64,000 bases of DNA from an uncultured Clostridia bacterium (GTDB lineage Bacteria > Bacillota > Clostridia > Oscillospirales > JAAYOS01). The stretch spans positions 179,359 through 243,358 of the forward strand of contig CANQDU010000003.1 in assembly GCA_947593925.1 (NCBI GenBank), in the 5' to 3' direction. Positions 28,319 through 38,791 of this stretch are shown piece after piece; positions within the stretch are counted from its first letter, which is position 1; every line of letters starts with the position of its first letter. A program made the translations under genes and the position numbers. A model generated the notes under the pieces. That model searched no databases. It was not told the DNA's origin and saw only the letters and a program-made list of their open reading frames with translations.

Positions 28319-31114
28319 TCACGCGAATTTAAACTCAACGAGATTGACGCTGTCTCCGAGCACTATACTGACGTCTCCCCTGCCGCTTACCGCCTCCACC
28401 GGGACCGTCGCCGCGGTGAACCCATCCTCGCCGGAGGTCGCGGGCACCGTCCCGCCGCCTATCTCCCGGCCGAGGGCGAATATCCTCACCGTCTCGCTCT
28501 TGCCCTGTGTGGAGCAGTGCAGCTCAACAGAAGTCTCTCCGCGCAGCTCCGCATCCCGGAATGTGAGTGTACCGCCGTGCATGTAGTTCCCTCCGAGCGA
28601 CCGCGAGAAGCGTATCTCGCTTCCCTCCTTCGAGTCGAAATTGACGGCGGGCGTCGCGCGGCCGAGGTCACGCGGAGGTATTACCTCTCCCTCGACCTTC
28701 ACCGTGCCGCGAAGGCGTATGTCCTCGCTCGACGCTCCGACCATGAATTCGTATTCTCCGCTCTCCACGCAGAACACGTCCCGCGTGACATCATAGAACC
28801 GCAGCTCCTTATCCGGCACGAGCTTTTCGATGTGCGCGGTCTCTCCCTGCATTATCTCCACGCGCTCAAAAGCGCAGAGCTGACGCCTCGGGCGCTTCAC
28901 GCGCGGGCTCACCGCGCGGAAGTACACCTGCGGCACCTCGGCGCCGTCCGCGCCGCCCGTGTTCTTCACGTCAAAGGACACCTTCGTGCCGCCCTCTGTC
29001 CGCTCGAGCGCGAGGTTTGAATACTCGAAGCGCGTGTAGCTGAGTCCGTAGCCGAACGGGTACAGCGGCCGGCCCTCGTAGTAGAGGTAGGTGACGCCGT
29101 TCGTTATGATGTCATAGTCGTTTATCGACGGAAGCTCGTCCTCGCTTACGTACCATGTCTGGGCGAGCCGTCCCGCGGGATCGAACTCTCCGAGCACGAC
29201 CTCCGCGAATGCCCGTCCGAGCTCCGGGCCGGCATGCGTCGTATAGAGCGCGGCGCGGGCGGCGGCCTCCTCCGCCTGTACGGCGTAGGGGTAGCTCGAC
29301 ACGACGGCAAGCAGGATATTCCGATTTGCTTCCGCCGCCGCGCGGACAAGCCCGCTCTCGTGCGGCGGGAGGCTGAGCGTCGTGCGGTCGAAGCACTCGC
29401 GCGCCACGATCATCGGCTGGTTGCCGACGCAGGCTATCACAATGTCCGCCTCGGCCGCTAGCTTCTTTCCGCGCTCGATGCCGGAGGAGACTGTCTCCTC
29501 GTCAAAGATCGTCGCGGGCGACGGGTTCTTCGACGCCGGTACCTGCGTGAGCGCGCCGTTCCCGTCCACGCCGAGGACGGTGTCCTCGAAGTAGGTGACA
29601 TAGCGCTTGCCGCCCTCGCAGTCCTTCGGACGGAGTATCTCGCGGTTGAACCAGCGGTAGGCGGTGTCCGAGTCGGCGCGCATGGTCTCGGTGGTAAAGA
29701 ACTTCCCGCTTGCCTTCACGGTGTAGGTCACTTCTCCGCCCCAGTCGGCCTTGATAAACGTGCTGGACGTGTCCGCGCTTTCCCCGTCCGCCGTGATATT
29801 GCCCTCCGCGTCCGCGCGGAGCAGACGCCCGGTGAGACGGCTGCGTATGGCGACGTGGTCGTGGCAGTCGTCAAAGATGACATTTTCCGCGCCGAAGCGC
29901 TCCTTCAGTCCCTCGACTATCGTCACGTCGTAGCTCGAGAAGCCGGTGTACCAGTCCATGTAGTTTGTCCCGGCGACGTCGCCGAGGACGGCTATCTTCA
30001 CGCCGGGCTTCAGCGGGAGCATGCCGTCGTTTTTCAGCAGCACGAACTGTTCGAGCGCCGCGCGGTGGTTTACCCGGCGGTGCTCCGCGCCGTCGAGGAG
30101 CGACGGGTCGGGCGAGGCAAACGGCACGCTCTCCGGCGGGTCGAACTCACCGAGCGCGAACCGCGCGGAGAGGCTGCACATGAGTGCGCGGTCGATGTCC
30201 TCCTCGAGTATCAGTCCCCGCGCGAGCGCCTCGTATGCCGCCTCGCGCACGACCTCGCCGTTGTCTGTCATGATATCGGTGCCGGCCTTCAGCGCGAGCG
30301 CAAGCGTCTCCGCGTGCGACTTAGTATAGTGGTGGCTGTCCACCGTCTGTGTAAAGTCGCCGCCGTCGGTGACGACAAAGCCGAGCCCCCACTTGTCCTT
30401 CACGACGTTCCGTATGTCCGGGTTCAGCATCCCCGGCACGCCGTTCAGCTCGTTGTAGCAGGCCATCATGGAGTCAGCGCCGCCCTCCTCTATGGCGCGG
30501 CGGAAGAACTCGTGATAGTATTCGTTCTTTGTGCGCGGGTCGATGTTGGAATTGCTCGACAGCCGCTCGCGCTCGTTGTTGTTTGCGTAGAAGTGCTTGA
30601 GCGTGGGGATGGTCATGCGGACGGCGCCGAAGTCTTTGCGCTCCTCCGCGCCCTCCGGGAAGGCCATACCCTTCGTGTATGCCTTTGTCATCTCGCCGGT
30701 GAGGAACGGGTCCTCGCCGTAGCTCTCCTCGTTGCGGCCCCAGCGCGGGTCGCGGCAGGCGTCCACCGTCGGTCCCCAGAGCATGAGGTGACCGCGCGGG
30801 TCGCGCGCATGGATGATGCGCGCCTCAACGCCGGCTATCCGCCCGAGCTTCTTCATAAGCTCCGGGTCGAACATTCCCGCCATTCCTATAGGCTGGGGCA
30901 GGACGGTCGTGGTGAGCTTCGGGTCGCGCGAGACGTAGCCGCGCGCGACCTCTCCCCCGATGTGCCACTCGCCGACGCCGAGGCGCGGCACGGCATGCTG
31001 CCACGTCGAGAGCATGTTCACCTTTTCGTCGAGGGTGAGACGCGCCACAAGGTCGCGCACCCTCTCCTCGCGGCTGAGCGCGGTGTCTCTGAACGGATAA
31101 TTCATCTTTTGCAC
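28319..31114 (-). CDS. GH3 glycoside hydrolase (beta-glucosidase/xylosidase type)
   Basis: 931 aa; GRNEESYGEDPFLTGEM, KHFYANNNE, GFVVTDGGDF, Fn3-like C-terminus. Confidence 0.92.
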   Translation of the reverse strand: MQKMNYPFRDTALSREERVRDLVARLTLDEKVNMLSTWQHAVPRLGVGEWHIGGEVARGYVSRDPKLTTTVLPQPIGMAGMFDPELMKKLGRIAGVEARIIHARDPRGHLMLWGPTVDACRDPRWGRNEESYGEDPFLTGEMTKAYTKGMAFPEGAEERKDFGAVRMTIPTLKHFYANNNERERLSSNSNIDPRTKNEYYHEFFRRAIEEGGADSMMACYNELNGVPGMLNPDIRNVVKDKWGLGFVVTDGGDFTQTVDSHHYTKSHAETLALALKAGTDIMTDNGEVVREAAYEALARGLILEEDIDRALMCSLSARFALGEFDPPESVPFASPDPSLLDGAEHRRVNHRAALEQFVLLKNDGMLPLKPGVKIAVLGDVAGTNYMDWYTGFSSYDVTIVEGLKERFGAENVIFDDCHDHVAIRSRLTGRLLRADAEGNITADGESADTSSTFIKADWGGEVTYTVKASGKFFTTETMRADSDTAYRWFNREILRPKDCEGGKRYVTYFEDTVLGVDGNGALTQVPASKNPSPATIFDEETVSSGIERGKKLAAEADIVIACVGNQPMIVARECFDRTTLSLPPHESGLVRAAAEANRNILLAVVSSYPYAVQAEEAAARAALYTTHAGPELGRAFAEVVLGEFDPAGRLAQTWYVSEDELPSINDYDIITNGVTYLYYEGRPLYPFGYGLSYTRFEYSNLALERTEGGTKVSFDVKNTGGADGAEVPQVYFRAVSPRVKRPRRQLCAFERVEIMQGETAHIEKLVPDKELRFYDVTRDVFCVESGEYEFMVGASSEDIRLRGTVKVEGEVIPPRDLGRATPAVNFDSKEGSEIRFSRSLGGNYMHGGTLTFRDAELRGETSVELHCSTQGKSETVRIFALGREIGGGTVPATSGEDGFTAATVPVEAVSGRGDVSIVLGDSVNLVEFKFA

Positions 31115-31143
31115 CTCCCATGAGTTAAGAACTTCGGTTTATC

Positions 31144-33042
31144 TCACTCCGCCGGCATCCAGACGCGCATCTGGTTCATGCCGCGGTTTGCCCATGTGTA
31201 ATACGGCACGGCGCGCGCCGTCACCGGCGTCCTTTCCGGCTCCTCCGAGGTGTAGAGCGCGCCGGCGTCCTCCGTGCGGAGCGCCTCGGCGGATATTGCC
31301 GCCGTGCCGCCGAGCATATTCGGGTCGAATTTCTCCGCGCGGAGGCGTCCCCCGCGACGGAGCGAGAGCGACAGCACGTCGCCGCCGTTGTCCGCTCCCT
31401 CGAAGCAGTAGACGAGCGGTCCGCGCTCGACGGCGGCCTTCCCCGAGAGCGCCGGGACCTTCGGCGAAGCGTAGACGTACCTCGGAGCATCGTCGAGCGT
31501 GACGGTTATGCGGTCGCCGTCCTCCGCGTCTATGTAGACGTAACCCTTCTCCGGCTCACAGACGAACTCCTGTCCGTTGAGCTCCACCATGAACTTATTC
31601 CGGCTCCAGCCGGGTATCCTTACCGCTATCCTGCCGCCGCTGCGGACGTCGTAGCGCACCTCGAAGCCGTAGGGGTATCCTGTCGAACACTCGAGCGATA
31701 CGCCGTTTGCAAACTCTGCCTCGCCCGCGAGGAACATATTACAGAACGCGGTGTCGTGCGTCTCGCCGTAGGCGTACTTTCCGAGCGACGCTATCAGCCG
31801 CGCCGCGTTCGGCGGACAGCACGCGCAGGGAAACCAGCCCGGCCGCTCGCAGAGGACGTGGCGCTCGGTCGCGGCCTCGCCGCTTATTCCCGGCACGCAC
31901 TCGAGCGGGTTGACATAGAAGAACCGCCTTCCGTCAAGCGACATCCCCGCAAGGACGGTGTTGTAGAAGGCGCGCTCCATCACGTCGGCATACTCTCCGT
32001 CGTGGTCGCGCTCGAGCATCCGCATGGCAAAGAAGATGAGGCCCACCGAGGCGCAGGTCTCCGCGTAAGCGGTGTCGCCGGGGAGATCGTAGTCAACGGT
32101 GAACGCCTCTCCGTGGACGGTCGAGCCGACGCCGCCGGTGACGTACATCCTCTTTTGTGTGACGCTCTCCCAGAGGCGGCGGCAGGCGGCGGAAAGCTCC
32201 GCGTCGCCGGTCTCGGCGGCGACGTCCGCCATGCCGCTGTAGAGGTACATCGCGCGGACGGCGTGACCCACGGCGTCACGCTGTTCGCGCACCGGCGCGT
32301 GGGACTGCTGGTACTCGCGGTCGGCGGCGTCGTTGCCCCAGACCTCCCAATCGCGCTCCCGTGCCTCGCGCTCGAAGTAGTACGGCTCGCGCCCGCGCGC
32401 GTCGATAAAGTGCTTCGCTAGCTCGAGGAGCTTTCTCTCCCCCGTCGCGCGGTACATCCGCACGAGCGCGAGCTCTACCTCCGGGTGGCCGGAGTATCCG
32501 TCGCGCCCCTCCTCGACAAAGTGCCGGTAGATGTGCATGGCGCACTTTGTCATGACGTCGAGGAGCTTCCGCTTGCCAGTCGCCTCGAAATACGCGGCGG
32601 CGGCCTCCATCATGTGCCCCATGCAGTAGAGCTCGTGCGCCTCAAGGAGGTCGGTCCAGCGCTTCTCGCGGTCGTTTATCGTGAAGCGCGTGTCGAGGTA
32701 TCCGTCCTCGTCCTGCGCCGCCGCTATGACGTCGATAAGCTCGTCCGCCTCGCGCTCGAGCTCGTCCGACGGAAATACCGCGAGCGAGTACGCCGCCGCC
32801 TCGAGCCACTTCGCGGCGTCGCTGTCCTGAAAGACCATGCCGCGGAAGCCGTCGCCCGTGTCCTCGCCGCGGAGCGCACGCCCGGCGTTGATGAAGTTCT
32901 TTATCGCGTGGCTCTCCTCCGCGCCGGGAACGGCGTCGCGGAGTATGTCATACTGGTAGGGTATGACGGTGTCCGCCACGAGCCTCTGGTACTTCTCCGC
33001 AAACCCCGCCGGGCGGTACGCCGAAATGTGTGTCTGTCTCAT
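31144..33042 (-). CDS. GH127-like beta-L-arabinofuranosidase
   Basis: CETCASVGLIFFAMRML-like region, GWFPCACCPPNAARLIASLGKYAY. Confidence 0.88.
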   Translation of the reverse strand: MRQTHISAYRPAGFAEKYQRLVADTVIPYQYDILRDAVPGAEESHAIKNFINAGRALRGEDTGDGFRGMVFQDSDAAKWLEAAAYSLAVFPSDELEREADELIDVIAAAQDEDGYLDTRFTINDREKRWTDLLEAHELYCMGHMMEAAAAYFEATGKRKLLDVMTKCAMHIYRHFVEEGRDGYSGHPEVELALVRMYRATGERKLLELAKHFIDARGREPYYFEREARERDWEVWGNDAADREYQQSHAPVREQRDAVGHAVRAMYLYSGMADVAAETGDAELSAACRRLWESVTQKRMYVTGGVGSTVHGEAFTVDYDLPGDTAYAETCASVGLIFFAMRMLERDHDGEYADVMERAFYNTVLAGMSLDGRRFFYVNPLECVPGISGEAATERHVLCERPGWFPCACCPPNAARLIASLGKYAYGETHDTAFCNMFLAGEAEFANGVSLECSTGYPYGFEVRYDVRSGGRIAVRIPGWSRNKFMVELNGQEFVCEPEKGYVYIDAEDGDRITVTLDDAPRYVYASPKVPALSGKAAVERGPLVYCFEGADNGGDVLSLSLRRGGRLRAEKFDPNMLGGTAAISAEALRTEDAGALYTSEEPERTPVTARAVPYYTWANRGMNQMRVWMPAE

Positions 33043-33066
33043 CCGTTTCTCCTCCGTGGAAAGCGA

Positions 33067-34335
33067 TTATTTTTTCTGCATCGAGAGCCATTCGAGAAGG
33101 CTCACTTCTTTTCCGTTCACCGTGACCGGACGCCCGTCGTAGTCCAGACGGCAGTCGTCGTTGAACACCGGTATCCACGCGAAGTGGCCGAGGTACTCGA
33201 ACGGCTTGCCGTCCGGCCCCTTAAATCCCTCGTGTATGTCCTCTATCTTCGGCCAGAAGGTGAAGTGTACGTTCTTCGCACCGGCGGCGACGAGGCGCTT
33301 GTATGTCGCCTCGACGGTCGTCTCCGGCTTCACGACGGGGTCGTTCTTCGCGTGGGTGAACCAGATGGGAAGATGCGCTATCTTTGCGAGCGCCTCGTCT
33401 GTTATCGTTCCGTCGTAGAGCGCTTCGCAGACCGGGAAGGCGGCGGCAAAGAAGTCGGGATAGTCGAGGATCATCCGCATCGTCATAAAGCCGCCGTTGC
33501 TGTCTCCGCCGATGTATATGCGGCGGCGGTCTATGGCCGGGTTCTTCTCGACGAACTCGTCTATGCACGCCTTCAGCGCTTCGACATACATGCTCTTTCC
33601 CGACTGTCCGTACTGCCCGGATCCGTCGTTCATCCAGAAGGTCTTCGTCTGCGGCACGAGAATGTAAGCGCCGCCGAAGAACTTCTGTATCTTCTCGCCG
33701 GCGAACGCCGTCACCTTGTTTGCGGTGTAGGCTATCGTCGCGTCTACGCCGCCCTCGCCCGCGCCGTGGAGCCAGACGATGAGGGGGTGCTTCTCCCCCG
33801 GCGTCTGCGGCACGAAATAGCCGTAGTTCAGCGGCTCGGGCTCGTAGGACGAGGTCGAATTGAGGAAGCCCTCCGCGTCCGGGCAGGAGTCGCCGAGGGG
33901 ATAGTCCCAGCGGAGCCCGCCGAGCGTTCCGGCGTCCGACTCGAGCTTTGCCGTCTGCGTGACGGTGTAGCGCATCTTCACGTAGACGTTGAGGCCGTTC
34001 GGCGCGGATATGCGGCTCGAGAGCTGTGCCATCGGGCCGTAGGCCGTCTCGAGCGCGACGAACTCACCGGCGTCCTTTTTGTTTCCTTCGATGTCCGACG
34101 GATACGCCGTGAGGACGGGGATGTAGCCCCGACTCGGTTCTCTGTCGTCCCGCGCCATCCAGCTCTTCGGCAGCAGGAGCGCGTCGCCCTTCTCGTCCAT
34201 CCGCTCGACGTAGACTGAGAACTTCTCCGGCGACGTCTCCTCCACCTTCACGCTGCCGGGGACCGGCAGTATCACCTTCGTCACATACGGCCCGTAATCG
34301 GTAACGCGCGTAAGAGTGTAGTAACCTCTGCTCAT
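33067..34335 (-). CDS. Alpha/beta-hydrolase esterase (prolyl-oligopeptidase/feruloyl-esterase-like)
   Basis: HPLIVWLHGAGEGG, nucleophile elbow GGDSNGG, acid KNDPV, His IHEGF. Confidence 0.75.
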   Translation of the reverse strand: MSRGYYTLTRVTDYGPYVTKVILPVPGSVKVEETSPEKFSVYVERMDEKGDALLLPKSWMARDDREPSRGYIPVLTAYPSDIEGNKKDAGEFVALETAYGPMAQLSSRISAPNGLNVYVKMRYTVTQTAKLESDAGTLGGLRWDYPLGDSCPDAEGFLNSTSSYEPEPLNYGYFVPQTPGEKHPLIVWLHGAGEGGVDATIAYTANKVTAFAGEKIQKFFGGAYILVPQTKTFWMNDGSGQYGQSGKSMYVEALKACIDEFVEKNPAIDRRRIYIGGDSNGGFMTMRMILDYPDFFAAAFPVCEALYDGTITDEALAKIAHLPIWFTHAKNDPVVKPETTVEATYKRLVAAGAKNVHFTFWPKIEDIHEGFKGPDGKPFEYLGHFAWIPVFNDDCRLDYDGRPVTVNGKEVSLLEWLSMQKK

Positions 34336-34410
34336 CAATAAAACCTCCTTGTCGGCGGTCATTCCGCCGGAAAATTCTTCGGGCACACGACCCGTATCTT
34401 ACTTGACCTA

Positions 34411-34439
34411 ATTATATCACTCGCCGCGCTGGCGCTCAA
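34411..34439 (-). promoter_or_regulatory. Promoter for esterase-GH127-GH3 operon
   Basis: Minus strand TTGAGC-N17-TATAAT. Confidence 0.5.
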
Positions 34440-34452
34440 TATCCGCGCATAC

Positions 34453-34485
34453 AAAAATGCGCGGGGAAGACGTTCCCCGCGCATT
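34453..34485 (-). terminator. Intrinsic terminator after DUF6379 gene
   Basis: AATGCGCGGGGAA-cgtc-TTCCCCGCGCATT followed by T tract on minus strand. Confidence 0.8.
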
Positions 34486-34491
34486 TCGCTT

Positions 34492-34932
34492 CTACACTAT
34501 GATGAGCGTCCGCTCGTTGACATGGTGACCGAACTCCGGCAGGATGACGAAGTTCTCCTTGTCCGGGTCGAGCGACTCCTGCATCATCGGCGGCATATAG
34601 CTCGAGGTGAAGCAGTAGCCGTACTTGAGGTGATGGTACCCCTGTGAAAGTCCGCCCGGCTTCTTCACCTTGAGGACGGCGAGCTCGGTGGGCGTCCAGT
34701 GCGTCCTGAAGTCGACGGCCATCTCCTCGTTCGTGTAGTCTTCTCCGCCGAGGCACCACACGATGTTCTCCTTCTCTATCCTCTCCCCGTCCACAAAGAG
34801 CGTTCCGGGACGGAGCTGACTGAGGTACACGCCGCGGTAGTACGGAAGGCGCACCTTGAATTGGAACCCGGTTATCTCGCCGTTCTCCTTTATGTTGCGG
34901 AAGCCTACCGACTGAATAACTTCTCTTTCCAT
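34492..34932 (-). CDS. DUF6379-like protein; putative C-glycoside deglycosidase beta subunit
   Basis: 146 aa, MEREVIQSVGFRNIKENGEITGFQFKVRLPYYRGVYLSQLRPGTLFVDGERI; follows TIM-barrel partner by 9 nt. Confidence 0.7.
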   Translation of the reverse strand: MEREVIQSVGFRNIKENGEITGFQFKVRLPYYRGVYLSQLRPGTLFVDGERIEKENIVWCLGGEDYTNEEMAVDFRTHWTPTELAVLKVKKPGGLSQGYHHLKYGYCFTSSYMPPMMQESLDPDKENFVILPEFGHHVNERTLIIV

Positions 34933-34941
34933 ACTCTCCTC

Positions 34942-35814
34942 CTAGTCACCGATGAGCCGCTTCAGCATGATGTGCTGCTTTCTGAGGGTCGCGCCGACCT
35001 CGTAACCGGGGTCGTACTTGTCCGCGCCCTCGTACTCGCTGAGCAGGTACCCGTCCCAGCCGTGATCCTGAAGTATCTTCACTATCTCGGGATAGGGTAT
35101 CGTCGTCTCCTCGAAGTCGTCCGACATGTGTATGAACTTCGCGTGGCAGCAGTAGATGTACGGTAGCAGAGGGATGATGTCCTCCGGCTCGTTTGCCTTG
35201 TACTGCGGGTCTACCCACTCTCCCTCGCCGAAGCGGCTGCGGAACACGCTGAAGTCGATGTTGAGGCCGAAGTTCTTCGTACCGGTCTTGTTGATGAAGT
35301 CGACGTACTCCGATACCATCTTTCCCCTGAGGTTCGAGGGGGTGTGTATCTCGGGGCACATCACTATGCCGAGCTCCTCCGCGAGCGGGAGCGCGGCGGA
35401 GATTATCTCGCGCCAGTTCTCCACCGGCTCGAGCGCGCCGTTTATGACAGGCATCTTCGTCCGCATGACGGTAAAGCCGAGGCGGTGCGCAAGGCGCAGG
35501 TCGCGGCAGAGCATCTCCACGCTCTCCTCCGTCGTGAGCTCGCGCCCGCCGAGGACGTGGCTGTCTATCCAATGGCCGTACTCGACCGGGACTATCTCAT
35601 ACTTGTCGCAGAGGCGGAACCACCTGTCCACCCACTCGTCGGTCGGGTAGGGGTAGTTCTCGATGTGGGTATTCGCGAGGATCTCGATGCCGTGCGCGCC
35701 CATGTCGCACACGTCCTCGAAACAGTCTTCGAGGTTCTTGGTAAGTCCGAACTCCGCCGAGTAGCTGTAAAGCGCCACGCCGCGCTTCGGACCCTTCCGG
35801 TCATAGCGGTACAA
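34942..35814 (-). CDS. Sugar phosphate isomerase/epimerase-type TIM barrel; putative C-glycoside deglycosidase alpha subunit
   Basis: [56 protein letters not shown]. Confidence 0.7.
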   Translation of the reverse strand: MYRYDRKGPKRGVALYSYSAEFGLTKNLEDCFEDVCDMGAHGIEILANTHIENYPYPTDEWVDRWFRLCDKYEIVPVEYGHWIDSHVLGGRELTTEESVEMLCRDLRLAHRLGFTVMRTKMPVINGALEPVENWREIISAALPLAEELGIVMCPEIHTPSNLRGKMVSEYVDFINKTGTKNFGLNIDFSVFRSRFGEGEWVDPQYKANEPEDIIPLLPYIYCCHAKFIHMSDDFEETTIPYPEIVKILQDHGWDGYLLSEYEGADKYDPGYEVGATLRKQHIMLKRLIGD

Positions 35815-35945
35815 TCAGATCCCTCTCTTTCCTTTTTCGGCGGCGAAGCGCCGCCTCGGTTTCCGCGCACCTACGCGGGTCACGGTATAATGATATTATA
35901 CCCGACCGCGGGCCGTATGTCAAATCGTGGCAATCGTTTTGCGGC

Positions 35946-35976
35946 AAAAAAACCGGAAGCGCGGGGCTTCCGGTTT
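35946..35976 (-). terminator. Intrinsic terminator after trkH
   Basis: ACCGGAAGC/GCTTCCGGT with minus-strand TTTTTTT. Confidence 0.8.
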
Positions 35977-35979
35977 ATC

Positions 35980-37419
35980 TCAGAATTTCTGCCAGTTTTC
36001 CTTTGTGAAGAGCAGCAGGAGCGGGAAGAGCTCGAGGCGTCCCGCGAGCATGTCGAATATCAGCACGAGCTTCGAGAGCGCCGAGTACCCCGCGAAGTTC
36101 TGCGCGGGGCCGACCGCGCCGAGGCCGGGGCCGATGTTGTTGAGCGTCGCCGCGACGGCGGTGAAGTTCGAGGTAAAGTCGAACCCGTCAAAGGATATGA
36201 CGAGCACCGACACAACAAATATCAGTATATACGAGAACATGAAGACGTTCGTCGAGCGCACGACCTCGTGCGCTATCGACTTTCCGTCGAGAGCTATCTT
36301 CTTGACGCTCATCGGGTGCAGGAGGCGGCGGAGCTCCTTTCGCATCGTCTTGAAAAGGATGATGCAGCGGGACACCTTCACGCCGCCGCCGGTGCTTCCG
36401 GCGCAGGCGCCTATAAACATCAGCAGCACGAGTATCGCCTTGCTCGCCTCCGGCCAGAGATCGTAGTTTGTCGTGGTGAAGCCTGTGGTCGTGATTATCG
36501 AGCCCACCTGGAAGGAGGCGTGGAGCAGAGCCGTGGAGATGTGCTCGTAGAGCCCGCGTATGTTTATCGTGATGACGACTATCGCCGTGAGGATGATGCC
36601 GGCGTACACCCGCACCTCCTCCATCATGACCGCCCTGCGGAACTTCCGCATGAGCAGGAGGAAGTAGAAGTTGAAGTTTATGCCGAACATTATCATGAAC
36701 ACCGTGACGACGGTCTGGATGTATGGCGAATAGCTCGCTATGCTGTCGTTCCGAACGCCGAAGCCGCCGGTGCCCGCCGTTCCGAAGGATATCGTCACGG
36801 CGTCGAACGCGGGCATCCCACCCACGAGCAGGAAGGCTATCTCGAGGACGGTGAGGAAGATGTATATCCCGTAGAGTATCTTTGCCGTGGACTGCACCGT
36901 CGGCGCGAGCTTTTCCACCTGCGGGCCGGGGCTCTCCGCCTTCATGAGGTTGACGTGCGAGCCGCCGGAGAGCGACGTTATCGAGAGCAGGAACACGAGC
37001 ACGCCCATGCCGCCTATCCAGTGCGTGAAGCTCCGCCAGAACAGCAGGCCGTGGCTCATCGCCTCAACGTCGTAAAGTATGCTCGCGCCGGTTGTGGTGA
37101 AGCCGGACACAGTCTCGAATATCGCGTCCACCGGGTTTGCTATCTCACCGGATATGAGGAACGGGAGCGAGCCCACCACGCTTATCATTATCCACGCGAG
37201 CGCGGTGATGGTAAATCCGTCGCGGAGCTGGAGCACGCGGTTTTGCGGCTTGCGCCGCGAGAGCAGAAATCCCGCGGCGGCGCAGACGGCGATAGTGACG
37301 CCTATCGCCACGGCGCACCCCTCGCGGTAGATGAGCGCCGTCGCGAGCGGCAGGAGCAGCAGCACCGCCAGCGTCAGAAGCAGCCGTCCCAGTATGAAAA
37401 TTATCATCGAAAAGTTCAT
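35980..37419 (-). CDS. trkH: Trk-type potassium transporter membrane subunit
   Basis: TTTGASILYDVEAMSHGLLFWRSFTHWIGGMGVLVF; selectivity-filter-like segments. Confidence 0.93.
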   Translation of the reverse strand: MNFSMIIFILGRLLLTLAVLLLLPLATALIYREGCAVAIGVTIAVCAAAGFLLSRRKPQNRVLQLRDGFTITALAWIMISVVGSLPFLISGEIANPVDAIFETVSGFTTTGASILYDVEAMSHGLLFWRSFTHWIGGMGVLVFLLSITSLSGGSHVNLMKAESPGPQVEKLAPTVQSTAKILYGIYIFLTVLEIAFLLVGGMPAFDAVTISFGTAGTGGFGVRNDSIASYSPYIQTVVTVFMIMFGINFNFYFLLLMRKFRRAVMMEEVRVYAGIILTAIVVITINIRGLYEHISTALLHASFQVGSIITTTGFTTTNYDLWPEASKAILVLLMFIGACAGSTGGGVKVSRCIILFKTMRKELRRLLHPMSVKKIALDGKSIAHEVVRSTNVFMFSYILIFVVSVLVISFDGFDFTSNFTAVAATLNNIGPGLGAVGPAQNFAGYSALSKLVLIFDMLAGRLELFPLLLLFTKENWQKF

Positions 37420-37432
37420 TAAGACCCCTCTG

Positions 37433-38791
37433 TTATCTGGCAAGAATACCGCTTATGTCCTGCATTCCCTGCTCGAGGGTGACGACTATGACCGTATCCC
37501 CCGGCTTTATGACGTCGCGGCCGAACGGGATCGTCACCTTTCCGCCCCTGATGATACTGCATATACGGAGATTTGGCTTCAGCTTCAGCTCGGAGAGCGG
37601 CACGCCGGTGACGGCGGACTCTCCCTCCACGTTGAACTCGAGCGCCTCGACGCGATTGTCGAGTATCCGGTAGAGCGTCTTGACGTTGTTCCCGGCCCGG
37701 TTCTGGAGGGCGCGGACAGCCTGCACGATGTAGTCGCACACGAGGTACTTTGGATATACGACGCTGTCTATATCCATGCCGTCGAGCAGGTCGTCAAATT
37801 CGAGCCTGTTGACCTTCGAGACGACCTTCGTGAGGCCGAGCTTCCCCGCAAAGAACGCGAGCAGTATGTTCTCCTCGTCGATATTTGTAAGCGCCACAAA
37901 GGAGTCGGTCTGCGGAAGCCCCGCCTCTATGAGAAACTTCCTGTCGGTGCCGTCTCCGTGCAGTATCGTCGCCTTCGGCAGGAGCTCAGAGAGCCGCTCG
38001 CAGCGGCGGAAGTCGCTCTCCACTATCCGCACGCGGATGTCGTGGTCGAGAAGATCCTTTGCGAGGTAGTAGCCTATCGTGCCGCCGCCGACTATGAGCG
38101 CGCTGCGGACGGCGTGCGTCGGCATGCCGAGCTTCCCGAAGAAGCCTCCCGCCTTTCCGCTCTGGCAGAGTATCGTGACAAGGTCGCCCACTCTCAGCAG
38201 AAATTCGCCGTCCGGGATGACTACGCCGGTCTCGCGCTCGACGGCGCAGAACAGCGCGTCCGAGCCGAACTTCTTCGAGACCTCGCGCAGGCGCAGTCCC
38301 TCGAGTCCCTGACCGTGAGTGACGCGGAACTTGATAAGGCGCACCTTGTCGTCCGCAAAGCTGTCTATCTTACTTGCCGCCGGGAAACGGAGCAGGCGCG
38401 AGATCTCCTGCGCCGCCGCAAGCTCCGGGTTGATTATCGTGGCTATGCCGAGCTGCTGCTTGATGAAGTCGAGCTCGCGGCTGTAAAGCGGGTCGCGCAC
38501 GCGCGCTATCGCGTAGCAGTGCCCGGACTTCCGCGCGAACATACAGCTGAGGAGGTTCAGCTCATCCGAGCCGGTGACCGATATGAAAACGTCGGCGCGG
38601 TCCACCGCCGCCTCCATCAGCGTGTTTATCGAGCATCCGTTGCCGACGATGCCCATAACGTCGAGTTCTTCGCTTATCCGCTCTATTTTGTCCGCGCTGG
38701 TGTCTATGACGGTAACGCGGTGCCCTTCGTCGGTAAGCTGCGCCGCGAGCGCGGTGCCGACCTTGCCGCACCCGACAAGTATTACCTGCAT
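37433..38791 (-). CDS. trkA: Trk potassium transporter NAD-binding subunit
   Basis: Two RCK-N (MQVILVGCGKVGTALA; ALIVGGGTIGYYLA) and two TrkA-C domains. Confidence 0.95.
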   Translation of the reverse strand: MQVILVGCGKVGTALAAQLTDEGHRVTVIDTSADKIERISEELDVMGIVGNGCSINTLMEAAVDRADVFISVTGSDELNLLSCMFARKSGHCYAIARVRDPLYSRELDFIKQQLGIATIINPELAAAQEISRLLRFPAASKIDSFADDKVRLIKFRVTHGQGLEGLRLREVSKKFGSDALFCAVERETGVVIPDGEFLLRVGDLVTILCQSGKAGGFFGKLGMPTHAVRSALIVGGGTIGYYLAKDLLDHDIRVRIVESDFRRCERLSELLPKATILHGDGTDRKFLIEAGLPQTDSFVALTNIDEENILLAFFAGKLGLTKVVSKVNRLEFDDLLDGMDIDSVVYPKYLVCDYIVQAVRALQNRAGNNVKTLYRILDNRVEALEFNVEGESAVTGVPLSELKLKPNLRICSIIRGGKVTIPFGRDVIKPGDTVIVVTLEQGMQDISGILAR

